Positions 53,361 through 62,065 of a stretch of 62,065 bases of DNA are shown in pieces. The stretch comes from Methylobacterium hispanicum (GTDB taxonomy: Bacteria > Pseudomonadota > Alphaproteobacteria > Rhizobiales > Beijerinckiaceae). The notes below the pieces were generated by a model, which saw only the letters and a list, made by a program, of their open reading frames with translations, did no database searches and had not been told where the DNA came from. Each line of letters starts with the position of its first letter. The first letter of the stretch is position 1. The stretch is taken from the NCBI RefSeq assembly GCF_022179285.1, contig NZ_BPQO01000036.1, positions 1 to 62,065 of the forward strand, in the 5' to 3' direction. The position numbers and the translations under genes are program-made.

Positions 53361-54524
53361 TTGGGAATCCCCCTCCGGTACGTCGCGAAGATCGGCGGCT
53401 ACATCCTCAAGCAGCACCTCACGGGCCGCAAGCGCTACCCGCTGGTGATGATGATGGAGCCCCTGTTCCGCTGCAACCTCGCCTGCGCGGGCTGCGGCAA
53501 GATCGATTACCCGGACGAGATCCTGAACAAGCGCCTGCCCGTCGAGGAGGCGCTGGAATCGGTGCGCGAGTGCGGCGCCCCCGTGGTGGTGATCGCCGGC
53601 GGTGAGCCGCTCCTCCACAAGGATCTGCCGAAGATCGTCGAGGGCATCATCGCCCAGAAGAAATTCGCCATCGTCTGCACGAACGCGCTGCTCCTCGAGA
53701 AGAAGATCAAGGAGTACAAGCCGAGCCCGTACTTCACCTGGTCGATCCATCTCGATGGCGACAAGGAGATGCACGACCAGTCGGTCTGCCAGCGCGGCGT
53801 CTACGACAAGGCCGTGGCGGCGATCGCGAAGGCCAAGGAGATGGGCTTCCGCGTCACCATCAACTGCACCTTCTTCAACAATTCGTCGGCCGACAAGATC
53901 GCCGACTTCTTCGACTCGGTGACCCGCATGGGCATCGACGGCATTACGGTCTCGCCGGGCTACGCCTACGAGCGCGCGCCCGACCAGCAGCACTTCCTCA
54001 ACCGCAAGGCCACGAAGGACCTGTTCCGCGGCGTGTTCCGGCACGGCAAGGAGAAGGGCCGCGAGAAGTGGACCTTCCAGCAGTCGGGCCTGTTCCTCGA
54101 CTTCCTGGCCGGCAACCAGACCTACCACTGCACGCCGTGGGGCAACCCGACCCGCACCGTGTTCGGCTGGCAGAAGCCCTGCTACCTGCTTGGCGAGGGC
54201 TACGCGGCCACCTTCAAGGAGCTGATGGAGGAGACCGACTGGGACGCCTACGGCACCGGCAACTATGAGAAGTGCGCCGATTGCATGGTCCACTCGGGCT
54301 ACGAGGCCTCCTCGGTCGTCGATTCGGTGCGCAAGCCCTGGAAGCCGGTGTTGCACGCGATCCGCGGCATCCGGACCGAGGGCGAGATGGCCCCCGAGGT
54401 CAGCCTCGAGAACCAGCGCCCGGCCGAGTTCGTGTTCTCGCGCAACGTCGCCCAGAAGCTCTCCGAGATCAAAGCCTCCGGCGTCGACACGAAGCAGGAA
54501 GCCCGCAAGCGCAGCGCCGCCTGA
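53361..54524 (+). CDS. hpnH: Adenosyl-hopane synthase HpnH (radical SAM)
   Basis: A 387-residue radical SAM enzyme that joins the 5'-deoxyadenosyl radical to diploptene, making adenosylhopane, the first C35 step. The cluster motif CNLACAGC has cysteines at 38, 42 and 45. Other marks are EPLFRCNLACAGCGKIDYP, IAGGEPLLH and HLDGDKEMHD. The start is TTG 53361, preceded by a good RBS. A strong intrinsic terminator follows. It converges on hpnG, the next enzyme in the pathway. Confidence 0.95.
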   Translation: MGIPLRYVAKIGGYILKQHLTGRKRYPLVMMMEPLFRCNLACAGCGKIDYPDEILNKRLPVEEALESVRECGAPVVVIAGGEPLLHKDLPKIVEGIIAQKKFAIVCTNALLLEKKIKEYKPSPYFTWSIHLDGDKEMHDQSVCQRGVYDKAVAAIAKAKEMGFRVTINCTFFNNSSADKIADFFDSVTRMGIDGITVSPGYAYERAPDQQHFLNRKATKDLFRGVFRHGKEKGREKWTFQQSGLFLDFLAGNQTYHCTPWGNPTRTVFGWQKPCYLLGEGYAATFKELMEETDWDAYGTGNYEKCADCMVHSGYEASSVVDSVRKPWKPVLHAIRGIRTEGEMAPEVSLENQRPAEFVFSRNVAQKLSEIKASGVDTKQEARKRSAA

Positions 54525-54548
54525 GCGGCGCGCATCGCCGAACGGACG

Positions 54549-54581
54549 AAACCCGCGGCCGGCACCGGTCGCGGGTTTTTT
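54549..54581 (+). terminator. Intrinsic terminator of hpnH
   Basis: AACCCGCG with CGCGGGTT (54550 onward), inner CCGG/CCGG pairing, then a run of T to 54581. It begins 25 nt after the hpnH stop codon. A typical rho-independent terminator. Confidence 0.85.
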
Positions 54582-54667
54582 CATGCCTTGCAGAGGCGGG
54601 ATCCTGAAGCGCTGGCGGCCCTGCGCGGGTGCTCGGGGCGCGGAGTCCTGTGTCCGGAAAAGCCGGA

Positions 54668-55387
54668 TCAGGCGCCGCTCGGCAGCCCGAGCCCCGGCCC
54701 GAGCGCCCGGCGGCAGCGGGCCAGCGCGGCGAAGGCGGCAGAGGAGTCGCGCCCCAGCCGGATCAGGTCTCCGACCCGGGCCTTCCCGCGCAGCAGGGCG
54801 CCGAGCACGGCGCGGATGTCGGGATCGCCCTCCGGTGTCAGGGCAGCGGCCGCGAAGGCGGGCAGGGCCCGCTCGGCCGGGTCGCACACGACGCGTAGCG
54901 CCGCGAAGGGCAGGCCGTGGCGACGCGCGAAGGCGGCGGCGACGTGCGATTCCATGTCCACGGCGGCGGCGGCGCTCGCCCTGTGCAGGTCGGCCTTCTC
55001 CGCGACGCTCAGCACCGCCGCGTCGGCGCCCGCGAGATCCGCCTGGACGAGGCGCGTGCCGGAGCCCGCGAGGGAGCGGGCGAGGGCGGCAACCAGGACG
55101 GGATCACACGCGAACCGTCCCGCCAGCGAGACGATTCCGGTCGCGACCACGACATCGCCCGGCCTCAGGGCCGGGTCGAGGCCACCTGCGATCCCGAAGC
55201 TGACGACGGCGCGGCAGGCCGGCACGGTCCGGGCGTCGAGGAGCCGTGTCAGGCGCTCGGGGTCGCCGCCCGCGCCGACCGCCTCGACGCCGGGGCCGGC
55301 GGCCAGACGGATCTCCTTGGCCAGGCCGCTGACCGTCAGGACGGGGAGGTTGGCCAAGGCGTGCGCCTCCGGTCGCCTGCTCCTCAC
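54668..55387 (-). CDS. hpnG: Adenosylhopane nucleosidase HpnG
   Basis: A 239-residue nucleoside phosphorylase/nucleosidase-fold enzyme that removes adenine from adenosylhopane to give ribosylhopane or its phosphate. Family marks: VLTVSGLAKEIRLAAGPG at the N-terminus, VSFGIAGGLDPALRPGDVVVA, and the catalytic VDMESHVAAAFARRHGLPF. GTG 55387 overlaps the shc stop (GTGA), so translation is coupled; a TTG at 55357 would give a start closer to known homologues. Last gene of the leftward run. Confidence 0.9.
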   Translation of the reverse strand: MRSRRPEAHALANLPVLTVSGLAKEIRLAAGPGVEAVGAGGDPERLTRLLDARTVPACRAVVSFGIAGGLDPALRPGDVVVATGIVSLAGRFACDPVLVAALARSLAGSGTRLVQADLAGADAAVLSVAEKADLHRASAAAAVDMESHVAAAFARRHGLPFAALRVVCDPAERALPAFAAAALTPEGDPDIRAVLGALLRGKARVGDLIRLGRDSSAAFAALARCRRALGPGLGLPSGA

Positions 55388-57381
55388 ATGCCGAACTGCA
55401 CCTGCCGCGAGTTGCCGCGCTTCAGGTTGCGGTAGCGGGCCATGGCCCAGAGCGGAAAGAACTTCGGGTAGCCGTGGTAGCGCAGGTAGAACACCCGCGG
55501 GAACCCGGTCGCCGTGTAGCGCTCCTCGTTCCAGAAGCCGTCCGACCCTTGCGTCCGCGTCAGGAAGTTGATGCCGCGCGCGACCGCCGGATCCTCGCAC
55601 GCGCCCGCCGCCATCAGGGCGAGCAGGGCCCAGGCGGTCTGGGAGGCGGTGGACGAGCCTGGCTCGAAGGCCGGGTCGATCTTGTAGCTCGAGGCGTCCT
55701 CGCCCCAGCCGCCATCCGGGTTCTGGATGCGGATGAGCCAAGCGACCGCCTTGCGGATCTCGGCGCTCTGCGGATCGACACCGGCCGCGTTCAGGGCGCA
55801 GAGCACCGACCACGTGCCGTAGATGAAGTTCATGCCCCAGCGGCCATACCAGGATCCGTCCGCTTCCTGATCGTTCAGGAGGTAGGTCACGCCGCGGTCG
55901 AGGGCCTTGGAGCTCTCGCGGGTCTCGCCGAGCTGCGAGAGCATCGAGACGACGCGGGCCGTCACGTCCGCGGTCGGCGGGTCGAGCAGCGCGCCGTGGT
56001 CCGAGAACGGGATGTGGTTGAGGTACATGTGGTTGTTGTCGGCGTCGAAGGCCGCCCAACCGCCGTCCTTCGACTGCAGCCCTTCGACCCACTCGCGGGC
56101 GCGGGCGATCGAGGCCTTGTAGTCGGGCATTCCGGCGACGAGCCCGTGCTGGCGCATGGCCCGGTCCATCGACATCACGACGACCGCCGTGTCGTCGAGA
56201 TCGGGATAGTGCGCGTTGCCGTACTGGAAGGCCCAGCCGCCGGGGCGGACGTCGGGCTTGGCCGCGGCCCAGTCGCCCTTGATGTCGAGGATCTGGCGGG
56301 GCTTCAGCCAGTCGAGGCCGGCACGCGCCTGCGCCTCCGCCTCGGGGCCGCCGGCCTCCAGCAGCGCGTGGCTCGCCAGTGCCGTGTCCCAGACGGGCGA
56401 CACGCAGGGCTGGACGTAGGCCTCGTGCGGCTTCTCGACGACGAGCTTCTCGATGGCGTCGCAGGCGATGCGGACCTGCGGATGATCGGGGCCGTAGCCC
56501 ATCACCTCGTACATCAGGACCGAGTTGACCATCGCGGGGAAGATCGCGCCGAGCCCGTCCTCGCCGTTCAGGCGCTCGCTCACCCAGGCGCGCGCCTTCT
56601 CCATGGCGCGCTTGCGCGGCCCCTTGGGGAAATGGTTCTCGGTCTTCTGCAGGATGCGGTCGATGAAGCCGAAGATCGGCGTCCACGGCCAGGTCGCGTG
56701 GGGGCTGCCCGGCCAGGAGCGGACCGATTCGGGCGGCGTGACGAACAGCTCCTGCACGCCGATGCCACGCGGGTTGCGGGCGCGCGGCTTCGTGGCCTGG
56801 AGCACGAAGAGCGGCACCATCACGCAGCGGGCCCAGTAGCTCACCTTGTCGAGGTGGAACGGGAACCAGCGCGGCAGGAACATCACCTCCACGGGCATCG
56901 CCGGGACGGCGCGCCACGGCACCTCGCCGTAGAGGGCGAGCAGGAAGCGGGTGAAGACGTTGGCGTTGGCAGCCCCCCCGCGGGAGAGGATCGCCTCGCG
57001 GGCCCGGCGCATGTGCGGCGCCTCGATGTCGTCGCCGATCATCTTCAGCGCGAAATAGGCCTTCACGCTGGCACTCATGTCGAAGGGCCCCTCGTGGACG
57101 AGGGCCCAGCCGCCGTGCGGCCCCTGCGTGCGGCGCAGGTAGTTGCCGATCTTCGCCTCGAGGCCCGGGCGGGGATTCGTGGCACGGAACTGGTGATAGA
57201 GGACGTACTCGGACGGGATGGTCGCGTCGGCCTCGAGCTCGAAGCAGATATGGCCGTCGTCGTGGGCGAGATCCGTGAGCGCACGCGTCGCCTGCGCGAT
57301 GCTCCGCTCGACGGCATCGAGGGTGATTCCCTGCGTCTTCGGGCGCTGCAGCGCCTCGATCTTGCTCACGGCCTCTCTCAT
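55384..57381 (-). CDS. shc: Squalene-hopene cyclase
   Basis: A 665-residue class II triterpene cyclase (HpnF) that turns squalene into hopene and diplopterol at the membrane. The catalytic acid motif DxDD is DLDDTA (D394, D396, D397) after HYP. Several QW repeats are visible, for example QGPHGGWALVHEG, SKDGGWAAFDADN, QEADGSWYGRWG and NPDGGWGEDASS. ATG 57381 opens the protein with a normal N-terminal helix; the frame runs on to 57570 but across the hpnE-shc gap. It is preceded by hpnE at 155 nt. Confidence 0.97.
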   Translation of the reverse strand: MREAVSKIEALQRPKTQGITLDAVERSIAQATRALTDLAHDDGHICFELEADATIPSEYVLYHQFRATNPRPGLEAKIGNYLRRTQGPHGGWALVHEGPFDMSASVKAYFALKMIGDDIEAPHMRRAREAILSRGGAANANVFTRFLLALYGEVPWRAVPAMPVEVMFLPRWFPFHLDKVSYWARCVMVPLFVLQATKPRARNPRGIGVQELFVTPPESVRSWPGSPHATWPWTPIFGFIDRILQKTENHFPKGPRKRAMEKARAWVSERLNGEDGLGAIFPAMVNSVLMYEVMGYGPDHPQVRIACDAIEKLVVEKPHEAYVQPCVSPVWDTALASHALLEAGGPEAEAQARAGLDWLKPRQILDIKGDWAAAKPDVRPGGWAFQYGNAHYPDLDDTAVVVMSMDRAMRQHGLVAGMPDYKASIARAREWVEGLQSKDGGWAAFDADNNHMYLNHIPFSDHGALLDPPTADVTARVVSMLSQLGETRESSKALDRGVTYLLNDQEADGSWYGRWGMNFIYGTWSVLCALNAAGVDPQSAEIRKAVAWLIRIQNPDGGWGEDASSYKIDPAFEPGSSTASQTAWALLALMAAGACEDPAVARGINFLTRTQGSDGFWNEERYTATGFPRVFYLRYHGYPKFFPLWAMARYRNLKRGNSRQVQFGM

Positions 57382-57536
57382 CGTCCTCGCCTCTCGGACG
57401 CCCCCGCGGCCGTCTGGGCCTGCCGCGGGCGCGCTGCGTGTCTGACCAACCGAGACCGTAACGCGGCGGGACCGCAAACGGCTTCGGGGCGCGGAATCAA
57501 ATCCCGCACCGAATTCTGTAGCCCTCGGCTTCTGCC

Positions 57537-58823
57537 TCAGGCCGCCCCGCGCGTGCGTGCTGCACCGCACGCAAGCGCCCGCGCCGCCGTGCGCCCGGAG
57601 CGGATGGCGCCCTCGATGGTCGAGGGCAGGCCCGTCGCGGTCCAGTCGCCCGCCAGCACGAGGTTGTCGTAGGCCGTCTCCGCCCGCGCGCGCCTGGCCG
57701 CCTCCGCGGGGGTGGCTGCGAAGGTGGCACGCTTCTCCTTTACGATCTGCCAGCTGGGCAGTTCCCGCGCAAGATTACCGAGCTGGGCGATCTCTCCCCA
57801 GATCTCGCGGGCGAGATCTTCGCGCGGCACGTCGAGGAGACGGTCGGCCCCGCTGATCGTGACCGAATACCGGTCCGGATAGGCGAAGAGCCACTCGGTC
57901 AACCCGTTCACCACGCCGAGGAAGAGCGGGCTGCCGGGCTTCGGAGCGAGCGCGAAATGGGCGTTGACGATCGAGCGGTATTCCCGCGGCGTCGGCAGGT
58001 CGGGCAGCAGCTCGGCCGCGACCCACGGGGGCAGGGCGAGGACGATCGAATCGTCCGGGCCGAGGACGCTCGGGCCGTCCGAGAAGTCCAGGCGGTCGAC
58101 GCGCCCGCGGCCGAGGCCGAGCGCGCGCAAGCGGCGGCCGAAGCGGATCTCGCTCCCCTGCGCCTCGAGATAGCGGATCGCCGGATCGACCAGAGCCGCC
58201 GAGAGGCCGCCGACCGCAACGAGCGGCCGGCAGGCCTGTCCGCCCGCGCCCAGCGTCTCGCGCAGGATCTTCGCAGCGAGCCCGACATCGCTCTCGCGCG
58301 GGTCGGTGTTGAGGGCGGCCAGCAGCACCGGGTGCCAGAGCCGGTCGTAGAGCGGGCCCTCGCAGCGCATGTGGGCGCCGATCGTGCCACCCTGGCCGTC
58401 CCGCTGGCCGGCAGCCGCCATCAGGATGCCGAGCGGCGCGAGGTAGTCGCGGGCCCGCGTGCCCGGCACGCGCCGGTCGGGGCTCAGCACCCACCAGGGC
58501 AGGCGGCCGGCATTCGGGCGCAGCTGCCAGCGCTCGCCGGACTTCAGGTCGGCGAAGTCGAACACCGCCTCGTCCGGGCCGGAGAGCGCGTCGGCGGGGG
58601 CGCCGACCACGCGCAGGAAGTCGAGCGTGTCGGCGTTTCCGGACAGAAGCAGATGGTTGCCGTTGTCGATGGTCAGCCCGAGGGCCGGATCGTAGTACGA
58701 GCGGCAGCGCCCGCCCGCCTGCTTGGCGGCCTCGTGCAGCACGACGCGCTGGCCGCGCTGGACCAGCGCGACGGCGGCGGAGAGCCCGGCGAGGCCGGAG
58801 CCGACGACGTGGACGGTGCCCAT
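57537..58823 (-). CDS. hpnE: Hydroxysqualene dehydroxylase HpnE
   Basis: A 428-residue FAD-dependent amine-oxidase-fold enzyme that reduces hydroxysqualene to squalene. The FAD-binding Rossmann start is VHVVGSGLAGLSAAVALVQRG (residues 4-24), and the C-terminal FAD motif is LVLAGDWTATGLPSTIEGAIRSG. Together with HpnC and HpnD it replaces classical squalene synthase. Its ATG overlaps the hpnD stop by one base (ATGA), so the genes are translationally coupled. Confidence 0.95.
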   Translation of the reverse strand: MGTVHVVGSGLAGLSAAVALVQRGQRVVLHEAAKQAGGRCRSYYDPALGLTIDNGNHLLLSGNADTLDFLRVVGAPADALSGPDEAVFDFADLKSGERWQLRPNAGRLPWWVLSPDRRVPGTRARDYLAPLGILMAAAGQRDGQGGTIGAHMRCEGPLYDRLWHPVLLAALNTDPRESDVGLAAKILRETLGAGGQACRPLVAVGGLSAALVDPAIRYLEAQGSEIRFGRRLRALGLGRGRVDRLDFSDGPSVLGPDDSIVLALPPWVAAELLPDLPTPREYRSIVNAHFALAPKPGSPLFLGVVNGLTEWLFAYPDRYSVTISGADRLLDVPREDLAREIWGEIAQLGNLARELPSWQIVKEKRATFAATPAEAARRARAETAYDNLVLAGDWTATGLPSTIEGAIRSGRTAARALACGAARTRGAA

Positions 58824-59671
58824 CAGACGATCCCGTGCCGGAGCGCGACGCCGACCAGCGCGAGCTTCCCCGGCTTCACGCGGGCGCGCGGCGCGGCCCA
58901 GCCCCGCTTCAGCAACGCGACGAGATAGAGCCGGTAGGCGGCGGCCATCAGGCGCGCGGCCTTGGTGGCCCGGCGCGGGTTGCGGCGGATGATCTCCCAG
59001 GTCGCGCGGTAATGGCCCTCCGCCTCCTTGGCGAGCGCGGCACAGACCTCGCCGATGCGCGGATGGGCCATCGCGGCCTGGGGCGTCGGGTCGTCGAGGC
59101 CGATCGCGGCGAGCGGCTCGCGGGGCAGGTAGAGGCGGCCGCGCTCGGCGTCCTCGTCGATGTCGCGCAGGATGTTCGTGAGCTGCAGCGCGCGGCCCTG
59201 GTGCCAGGCGAGGCGGATCCCGTCCTCCTCCGGCATGCCGAAGATGCGCACCGAGAGGCGGCCGACCGCGCTGGCGACCCGGTCGCAGTAGAGGTCGAGG
59301 GTGGCGGCGTCGGGCGCCACGATGTCCGTGAAGGCGTCCATCGCCATGCCGTCGATCACGGCGTGGAAATCCGCGCGCTTGAGGTCGTACTGCTTCACCG
59401 GGCCGACGAGGTCGCGCACCCGCGCGGCCGGCCTGCCCGCGTAGAGCGCGTCGATGTCGGCGCGCCAGCGCTCCAGCTCGGCCGCGCGCACCTCGGCGGG
59501 ACCGCCGTCGTCGGCGACGTCGTCCACCGCGCGGCAGAAGGCGTAGACGGCGTACATCGCCTCGCGCCGCTCCTTCGGGAGGAGCCGCATGGCGGTGTAG
59601 AAGGACGAGCCGGCGGCCGGCAGGGCAGGGGCCTCGGCAGCGGGCTGGGCGGTATCGACGGCGGCGGTCAT
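58823..59671 (-). CDS. hpnD: Presqualene diphosphate synthase HpnD
   Basis: A 282-residue trans-isoprenyl diphosphate synthase-fold enzyme that condenses two farnesyl diphosphates to presqualene diphosphate. The two aspartate-rich motifs are VDDVADDGG (D50-D55) and RDIDEDAERGRLYLP. FYTAMRLLPKERREAMYAVYAFCRAV is the family start. Overlaps hpnE; starts 15 nt after hpnC. Confidence 0.95.
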   Translation of the reverse strand: MTAAVDTAQPAAEAPALPAAGSSFYTAMRLLPKERREAMYAVYAFCRAVDDVADDGGPAEVRAAELERWRADIDALYAGRPAARVRDLVGPVKQYDLKRADFHAVIDGMAMDAFTDIVAPDAATLDLYCDRVASAVGRLSVRIFGMPEEDGIRLAWHQGRALQLTNILRDIDEDAERGRLYLPREPLAAIGLDDPTPQAAMAHPRIGEVCAALAKEAEGHYRATWEIIRRNPRRATKAARLMAAAYRLYLVALLKRGWAAPRARVKPGKLALVGVALRHGIV

Positions 59672-59686
59672 GATCTCAGCTGTCTC

Positions 59687-60571
59687 TCAGGCCGCGGCGC
59701 GCGTGCGCCGGCCGCGGAACGGCCGGCGGGCCAGCGCGCCCGCGGCGGCGCCGAGCGCGGTCAGCGCGAAGGCGGCCTTGCCGTGGTGGACCTTCTCGGA
59801 GAGCGGGTCGCGAGCGAGCAGGCCGCGCGTCAGCAGCACGGCGAGGCGGTGGATCGCGGCGATCTCCATGGCGAGGCGGGTGTCGTCGATGAGGTCGGGC
59901 AGCGCCCGGCCCTCGTCGAGGAGGTCGAGCGTGCGCTGCGCGAGCTCCCGGATCACGGCGAGGAGCTGCGGCGTGGCCTTCTCGGCCCCCAGCATCGGCA
60001 CGGTGGCGCCGTGCTTCCGCAGCGTCTCCTCCGGGATGTAGACCCGGTCGAGGTTGCGGAAATCCTTGCCGCAATCCTGCAGGTGGTTGAGCACCTGCAG
60101 CGCGGCGCAGATCGCGTCGGAGGCCGCGTAGACCCGGGCCGGATCCTCGCCGTGCACGTCGAGGACGTAGCGGCCGACCGGCATCGCCGAGTAGCGGCAG
60201 TAGTGGATCAGCTCGTCCCAATCCGCGTAGCGGTTCTTGCGCGCGTCCATCCGGAAGGCGTCGAGCAGTTCGAGCGCGTGCAGCGGCGGCAGCCCGCGCG
60301 CGGCGAGTTCCGCTTTCAGCGGCGCGGCCTCGGGGTCGCCCGGGCCGGCGCCGGTGAGGGCGTCGGCCAGCGCGTCGAGCATCGCAACCTTGCGCCCGGC
60401 GTCCAGCGCCTTGTGGTCTGCGATGTCGTCGCCCGCCCGCACGTAGTGGTAGAAGGCCAGGATCGCCGGGCGGTTCTTCGGATGGATCAGGTGCGAGGCG
60501 ACGGGGAAGTTCTCGTCGCGGTGCCCCTTGCCGGAGCGGGTCGCGGTCGCGGTGTCGAGGGCGGCGCTCAT
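59687..60571 (-). CDS. hpnC: Hydroxysqualene synthase HpnC
   Basis: A 294-residue squalene-synthase-fold enzyme that converts presqualene diphosphate to hydroxysqualene. The first aspartate motif is AGDDIADH (D48-D52) and the second lies in NHLQDCGKDFRNLDR, followed by VYIPEETL. HDENFPVASHLI-type start (HRDENFPVASHLIHPKNR) is characteristic. ATG 60571 overlaps the hpnA stop by four bases (ATGA). Confidence 0.95.
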   Translation of the reverse strand: MSAALDTATATRSGKGHRDENFPVASHLIHPKNRPAILAFYHYVRAGDDIADHKALDAGRKVAMLDALADALTGAGPGDPEAAPLKAELAARGLPPLHALELLDAFRMDARKNRYADWDELIHYCRYSAMPVGRYVLDVHGEDPARVYAASDAICAALQVLNHLQDCGKDFRNLDRVYIPEETLRKHGATVPMLGAEKATPQLLAVIRELAQRTLDLLDEGRALPDLIDDTRLAMEIAAIHRLAVLLTRGLLARDPLSEKVHHGKAAFALTALGAAAGALARRPFRGRRTRAAA

Positions 60572-61596
60572 CGCAGGTACCCCGCGCTCCGAAACCACCC
60601 GATCGCGTCCTCCAATCCCTGACGGTAGGGCCGGGCGGTGTAGCCGAGTTCCGAACGCGCCTTGGCGTCCGAGAAGAACATCCGGTAGCGCGACATGCGG
60701 ATGGCGTCGATCGTGGCGAAGGGCTGCCTACCGGTGATGCGCGCCGCGAGTTCCGAGACGAAGGCGATCGGGTAGACGACGCCGCGCGGCAGGTTCACGG
60801 TCGGGGGCTTGCGGCCGACGATTTGGGCGATGTCGGCGAGCATCTGCGAGAGCAGCACGTTCTCGCCGCCCAGGATGTAGCGCTCGCCGACGCGGCCCTT
60901 GGCGAGAGCCAGCAGGTGGCCGGCCGCCACGTCGTCCACGTGCGCGAGGTTGAGGCCGGTATCGACGAAGGCCGGCATCTTGCCCAGCGCCGCCTCCTGA
61001 ATGATCCGGCCCGTCGGCGTCGGCTTGACGTCGCGGGGGCCGATCGGGGTCGAGGGGTTCACGATGACGGCTGGCAGGCCGTCGTTCTCCACCATCTCCT
61101 CGACCACGCGCTCGGCCACGACCTTGCTGCGCTTGTAGGCGCCGATCGCGGTCTCGGGCGTCAGCGGCATGGTCTCGTCGGAGGGCGTGACCCCGTCGGC
61201 CGGCGGGCGGATCGTGGCGACGCTCGAGGTATAGACCACCCGCTCGACGCCCGCGTCGAGGGCCGCGCGCATCATCACGCGGGTGCCGTCGCGGTTCGTC
61301 CGGACGATCTCTTCCTTGTCGGGCGCCCAGAGCCGATAGTCGGCCGCGGCGTGCACGAGGTAGCGCTGGCCCCGCATCGCCTGGGCCACGGCGGCCGGAT
61401 CGCGCATGTCGCCCTCGGCGATCTCGACGTCGGTCCAGGTGAGGTTCCGGCGCGGGCTCGTGGCACGCACGAGGATGCGGACGGGAAAGCCCGCCGCCCG
61501 GAACACATCGACGAGGGCCGGGCCGAGGAAGCCGCTCGCGCCGGTGATCAGCACGGGGCCGGGTTCGGAGGGGCCGGTCTGGGTCGCCTCTGCCAT
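60568..61596 (-). CDS. hpnA: Hopanoid-associated sugar epimerase HpnA
   Basis: A 342-residue extended SDR protein. The NAD(P)-binding motif is ITGASGFLGPALV (residues about 17-29), and the catalytic Tyr-Lys pair is in GAYKRSKVVAER. HpnA is linked to the C35 side-chain steps and annotated as a nucleotide-sugar epimerase-like protein; its exact reaction is not settled. Head of the tightly packed run hpnA-C-D-E-shc-hpnG. ATG 61596 follows a GTG one codon earlier. A 144-nt gap separates it from dxs. Confidence 0.92.
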   Translation of the reverse strand: MAEATQTGPSEPGPVLITGASGFLGPALVDVFRAAGFPVRILVRATSPRRNLTWTDVEIAEGDMRDPAAVAQAMRGQRYLVHAAADYRLWAPDKEEIVRTNRDGTRVMMRAALDAGVERVVYTSSVATIRPPADGVTPSDETMPLTPETAIGAYKRSKVVAERVVEEMVENDGLPAVIVNPSTPIGPRDVKPTPTGRIIQEAALGKMPAFVDTGLNLAHVDDVAAGHLLALAKGRVGERYILGGENVLLSQMLADIAQIVGRKPPTVNLPRGVVYPIAFVSELAARITGRQPFATIDAIRMSRYRMFFSDAKARSELGYTARPYRQGLEDAIGWFRSAGYLR

Positions 61597-61740
61597 CACG
61601 CTCGTATCGTCACGAAAGCGCGGTGCGGGCGAATCGGCCCATCGTGCTGCACCGCGGTGCGGGCGCTTGTGTCATCGAATGCCGCGGGGAACAAGCGGGG
61701 CCGGCGGACCGGCCCGCGCGCGTCTCAGGTACAGGACCGA

Positions 61741-62065
61741 TCAGGCAAGGCGCAGGCGCGAGCGGCCGTCCTGGCGCTCGGGCAGGACCTCGTTGACCTT
61801 GGCGACGATGGCGGCGGCGTCGAGCCCGGCTTCCGCGTACATCCGGTCCGGGGTGTCGTGGTCCTGGTAGGCGTCCGGCAGCGTCATCGTGCGCACCCGG
61901 ACCCGCATCGCGTCGAGCACGCCCCGCTCCGACAGCAGGTGCAGAACCATCGCCCCGAAGCCCCCGCGCGAGCCCTCCTCCAGCGTGATCAGAACCTCGT
62001 GGCTCGCCGCCAGATCCAGGATCATGCCCTCGTCCAGCGGCTTGGCGAAGCGCGCATCCGCAACC
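61741..62065 (-). CDS. dxs: 1-deoxy-D-xylulose-5-phosphate synthase, C-terminal fragment
   Basis: Only the last 107 codons are in the window; the gene begins beyond the right edge. The visible sequence VADARFAKPLDEGMILDL, LITLEEGSRGGFGAMVLHLL and LPDAYQDHDTPDRMYAEAGLD matches the transketolase C-terminal domain of Dxs. Dxs makes DXP from pyruvate and glyceraldehyde-3-phosphate, the first step of the MEP isoprenoid pathway, so it supplies the hopanoid genes just downstream on the same strand. Confidence 0.93.
   Translation of the reverse strand, partial: VADARFAKPLDEGMILDLAASHEVLITLEEGSRGGFGAMVLHLLSERGVLDAMRVRVRTMTLPDAYQDHDTPDRMYAEAGLDAAAIVAKVNEVLPERQDGRSRLRLA

Overview
The window is about 62 kb of very GC-rich DNA (roughly 70%). 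Its gene content points to an alphaproteobacterium of the Methylobacterium/Methylorubrum group. The evidence is an almost complete hopanoid (hpn) gene set, the small glycine-zipper and 'GCG'-type secreted proteins usual in that family, EcfG-type general-stress promoters (GGAAC-N16/17-CGTT), an ileS-lspA pair followed by M16 peptidases, and a dctA/dctB-dctD locus. I saw no tRNA, rRNA, CRISPR array, transposase or prophage. The region reads as ordinary chromosome with dense, mostly short operons.

Left part (1-31 kb). The tail of rfbA is followed by housekeeping and poorly characterised genes: a PRC-barrel protein, an HD phosphohydrolase, a DUF4142 protein, a PAP2 phosphatase, a DUF2252 protein, an SF2 helicase, a glutamine-amidotransferase-like protein, a ceramide-glucosyltransferase-like enzyme (GT21), a histone-deacetylase-like amidohydrolase, an aspartate aminotransferase, an LLM flavin oxidoreductase, ileS, lspA, an active/inactive pair of M16 peptidases, a VOC dioxygenase, ferredoxin-NADP reductase, a large hybrid histidine kinase, zapE, a GNAT acetyltransferase and comF. 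Several small secreted proteins here sit behind EcfG-like promoters.

Middle part (30-42 kb). dctA (C4-dicarboxylate symporter) diverges from dctB-dctD. A sigma-54 -24/-12 element and two DctD-like half-repeats lie between them, so the regulatory circuit can be read from sequence. Then come an aldo/keto reductase, a protein phosphatase, an AtoE-like short-chain fatty-acid transporter, a Tat-exported dienelactone-hydrolase-like protein, a single-domain response regulator followed by a NepR-like small protein (both with EcfG-like promoters), and an alpha/beta-hydrolase-fold protein whose nucleophile is missing.

Right part (42-62 kb) is the hopanoid island. Rightward: hpnL, hpnM, hpnI, hpnJ, hpnK and an unassigned glycosyltransferase-like gene. 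Leftward: hpnN. Rightward: hpnH. Leftward, with overlapping genes: dxs (partial), hpnA, hpnC, hpnD, hpnE, shc (hpnF), hpnG. Together these make isoprenoid precursors, squalene, the hopane ring, the C35 side chain (HpnH/HpnG/HpnA), the N-acetylglucosaminyl, deacetylated and ring-contracted cyclitol-ether head group (HpnI/HpnK/HpnJ), and transport (HpnN, HpnL, HpnM).

The most interesting observation is a glycine-amidinotransferase (AGAT/StrB1-family) gene with all catalytic residues, divergent from hpnL at the edge of this island. Methylobacterium is known to make a guanidine-substituted bacteriohopanetetrol cyclitol ether, and no gene for that guanidinylation is known to me. This gene is a strong candidate; the link is inferred, not shown.
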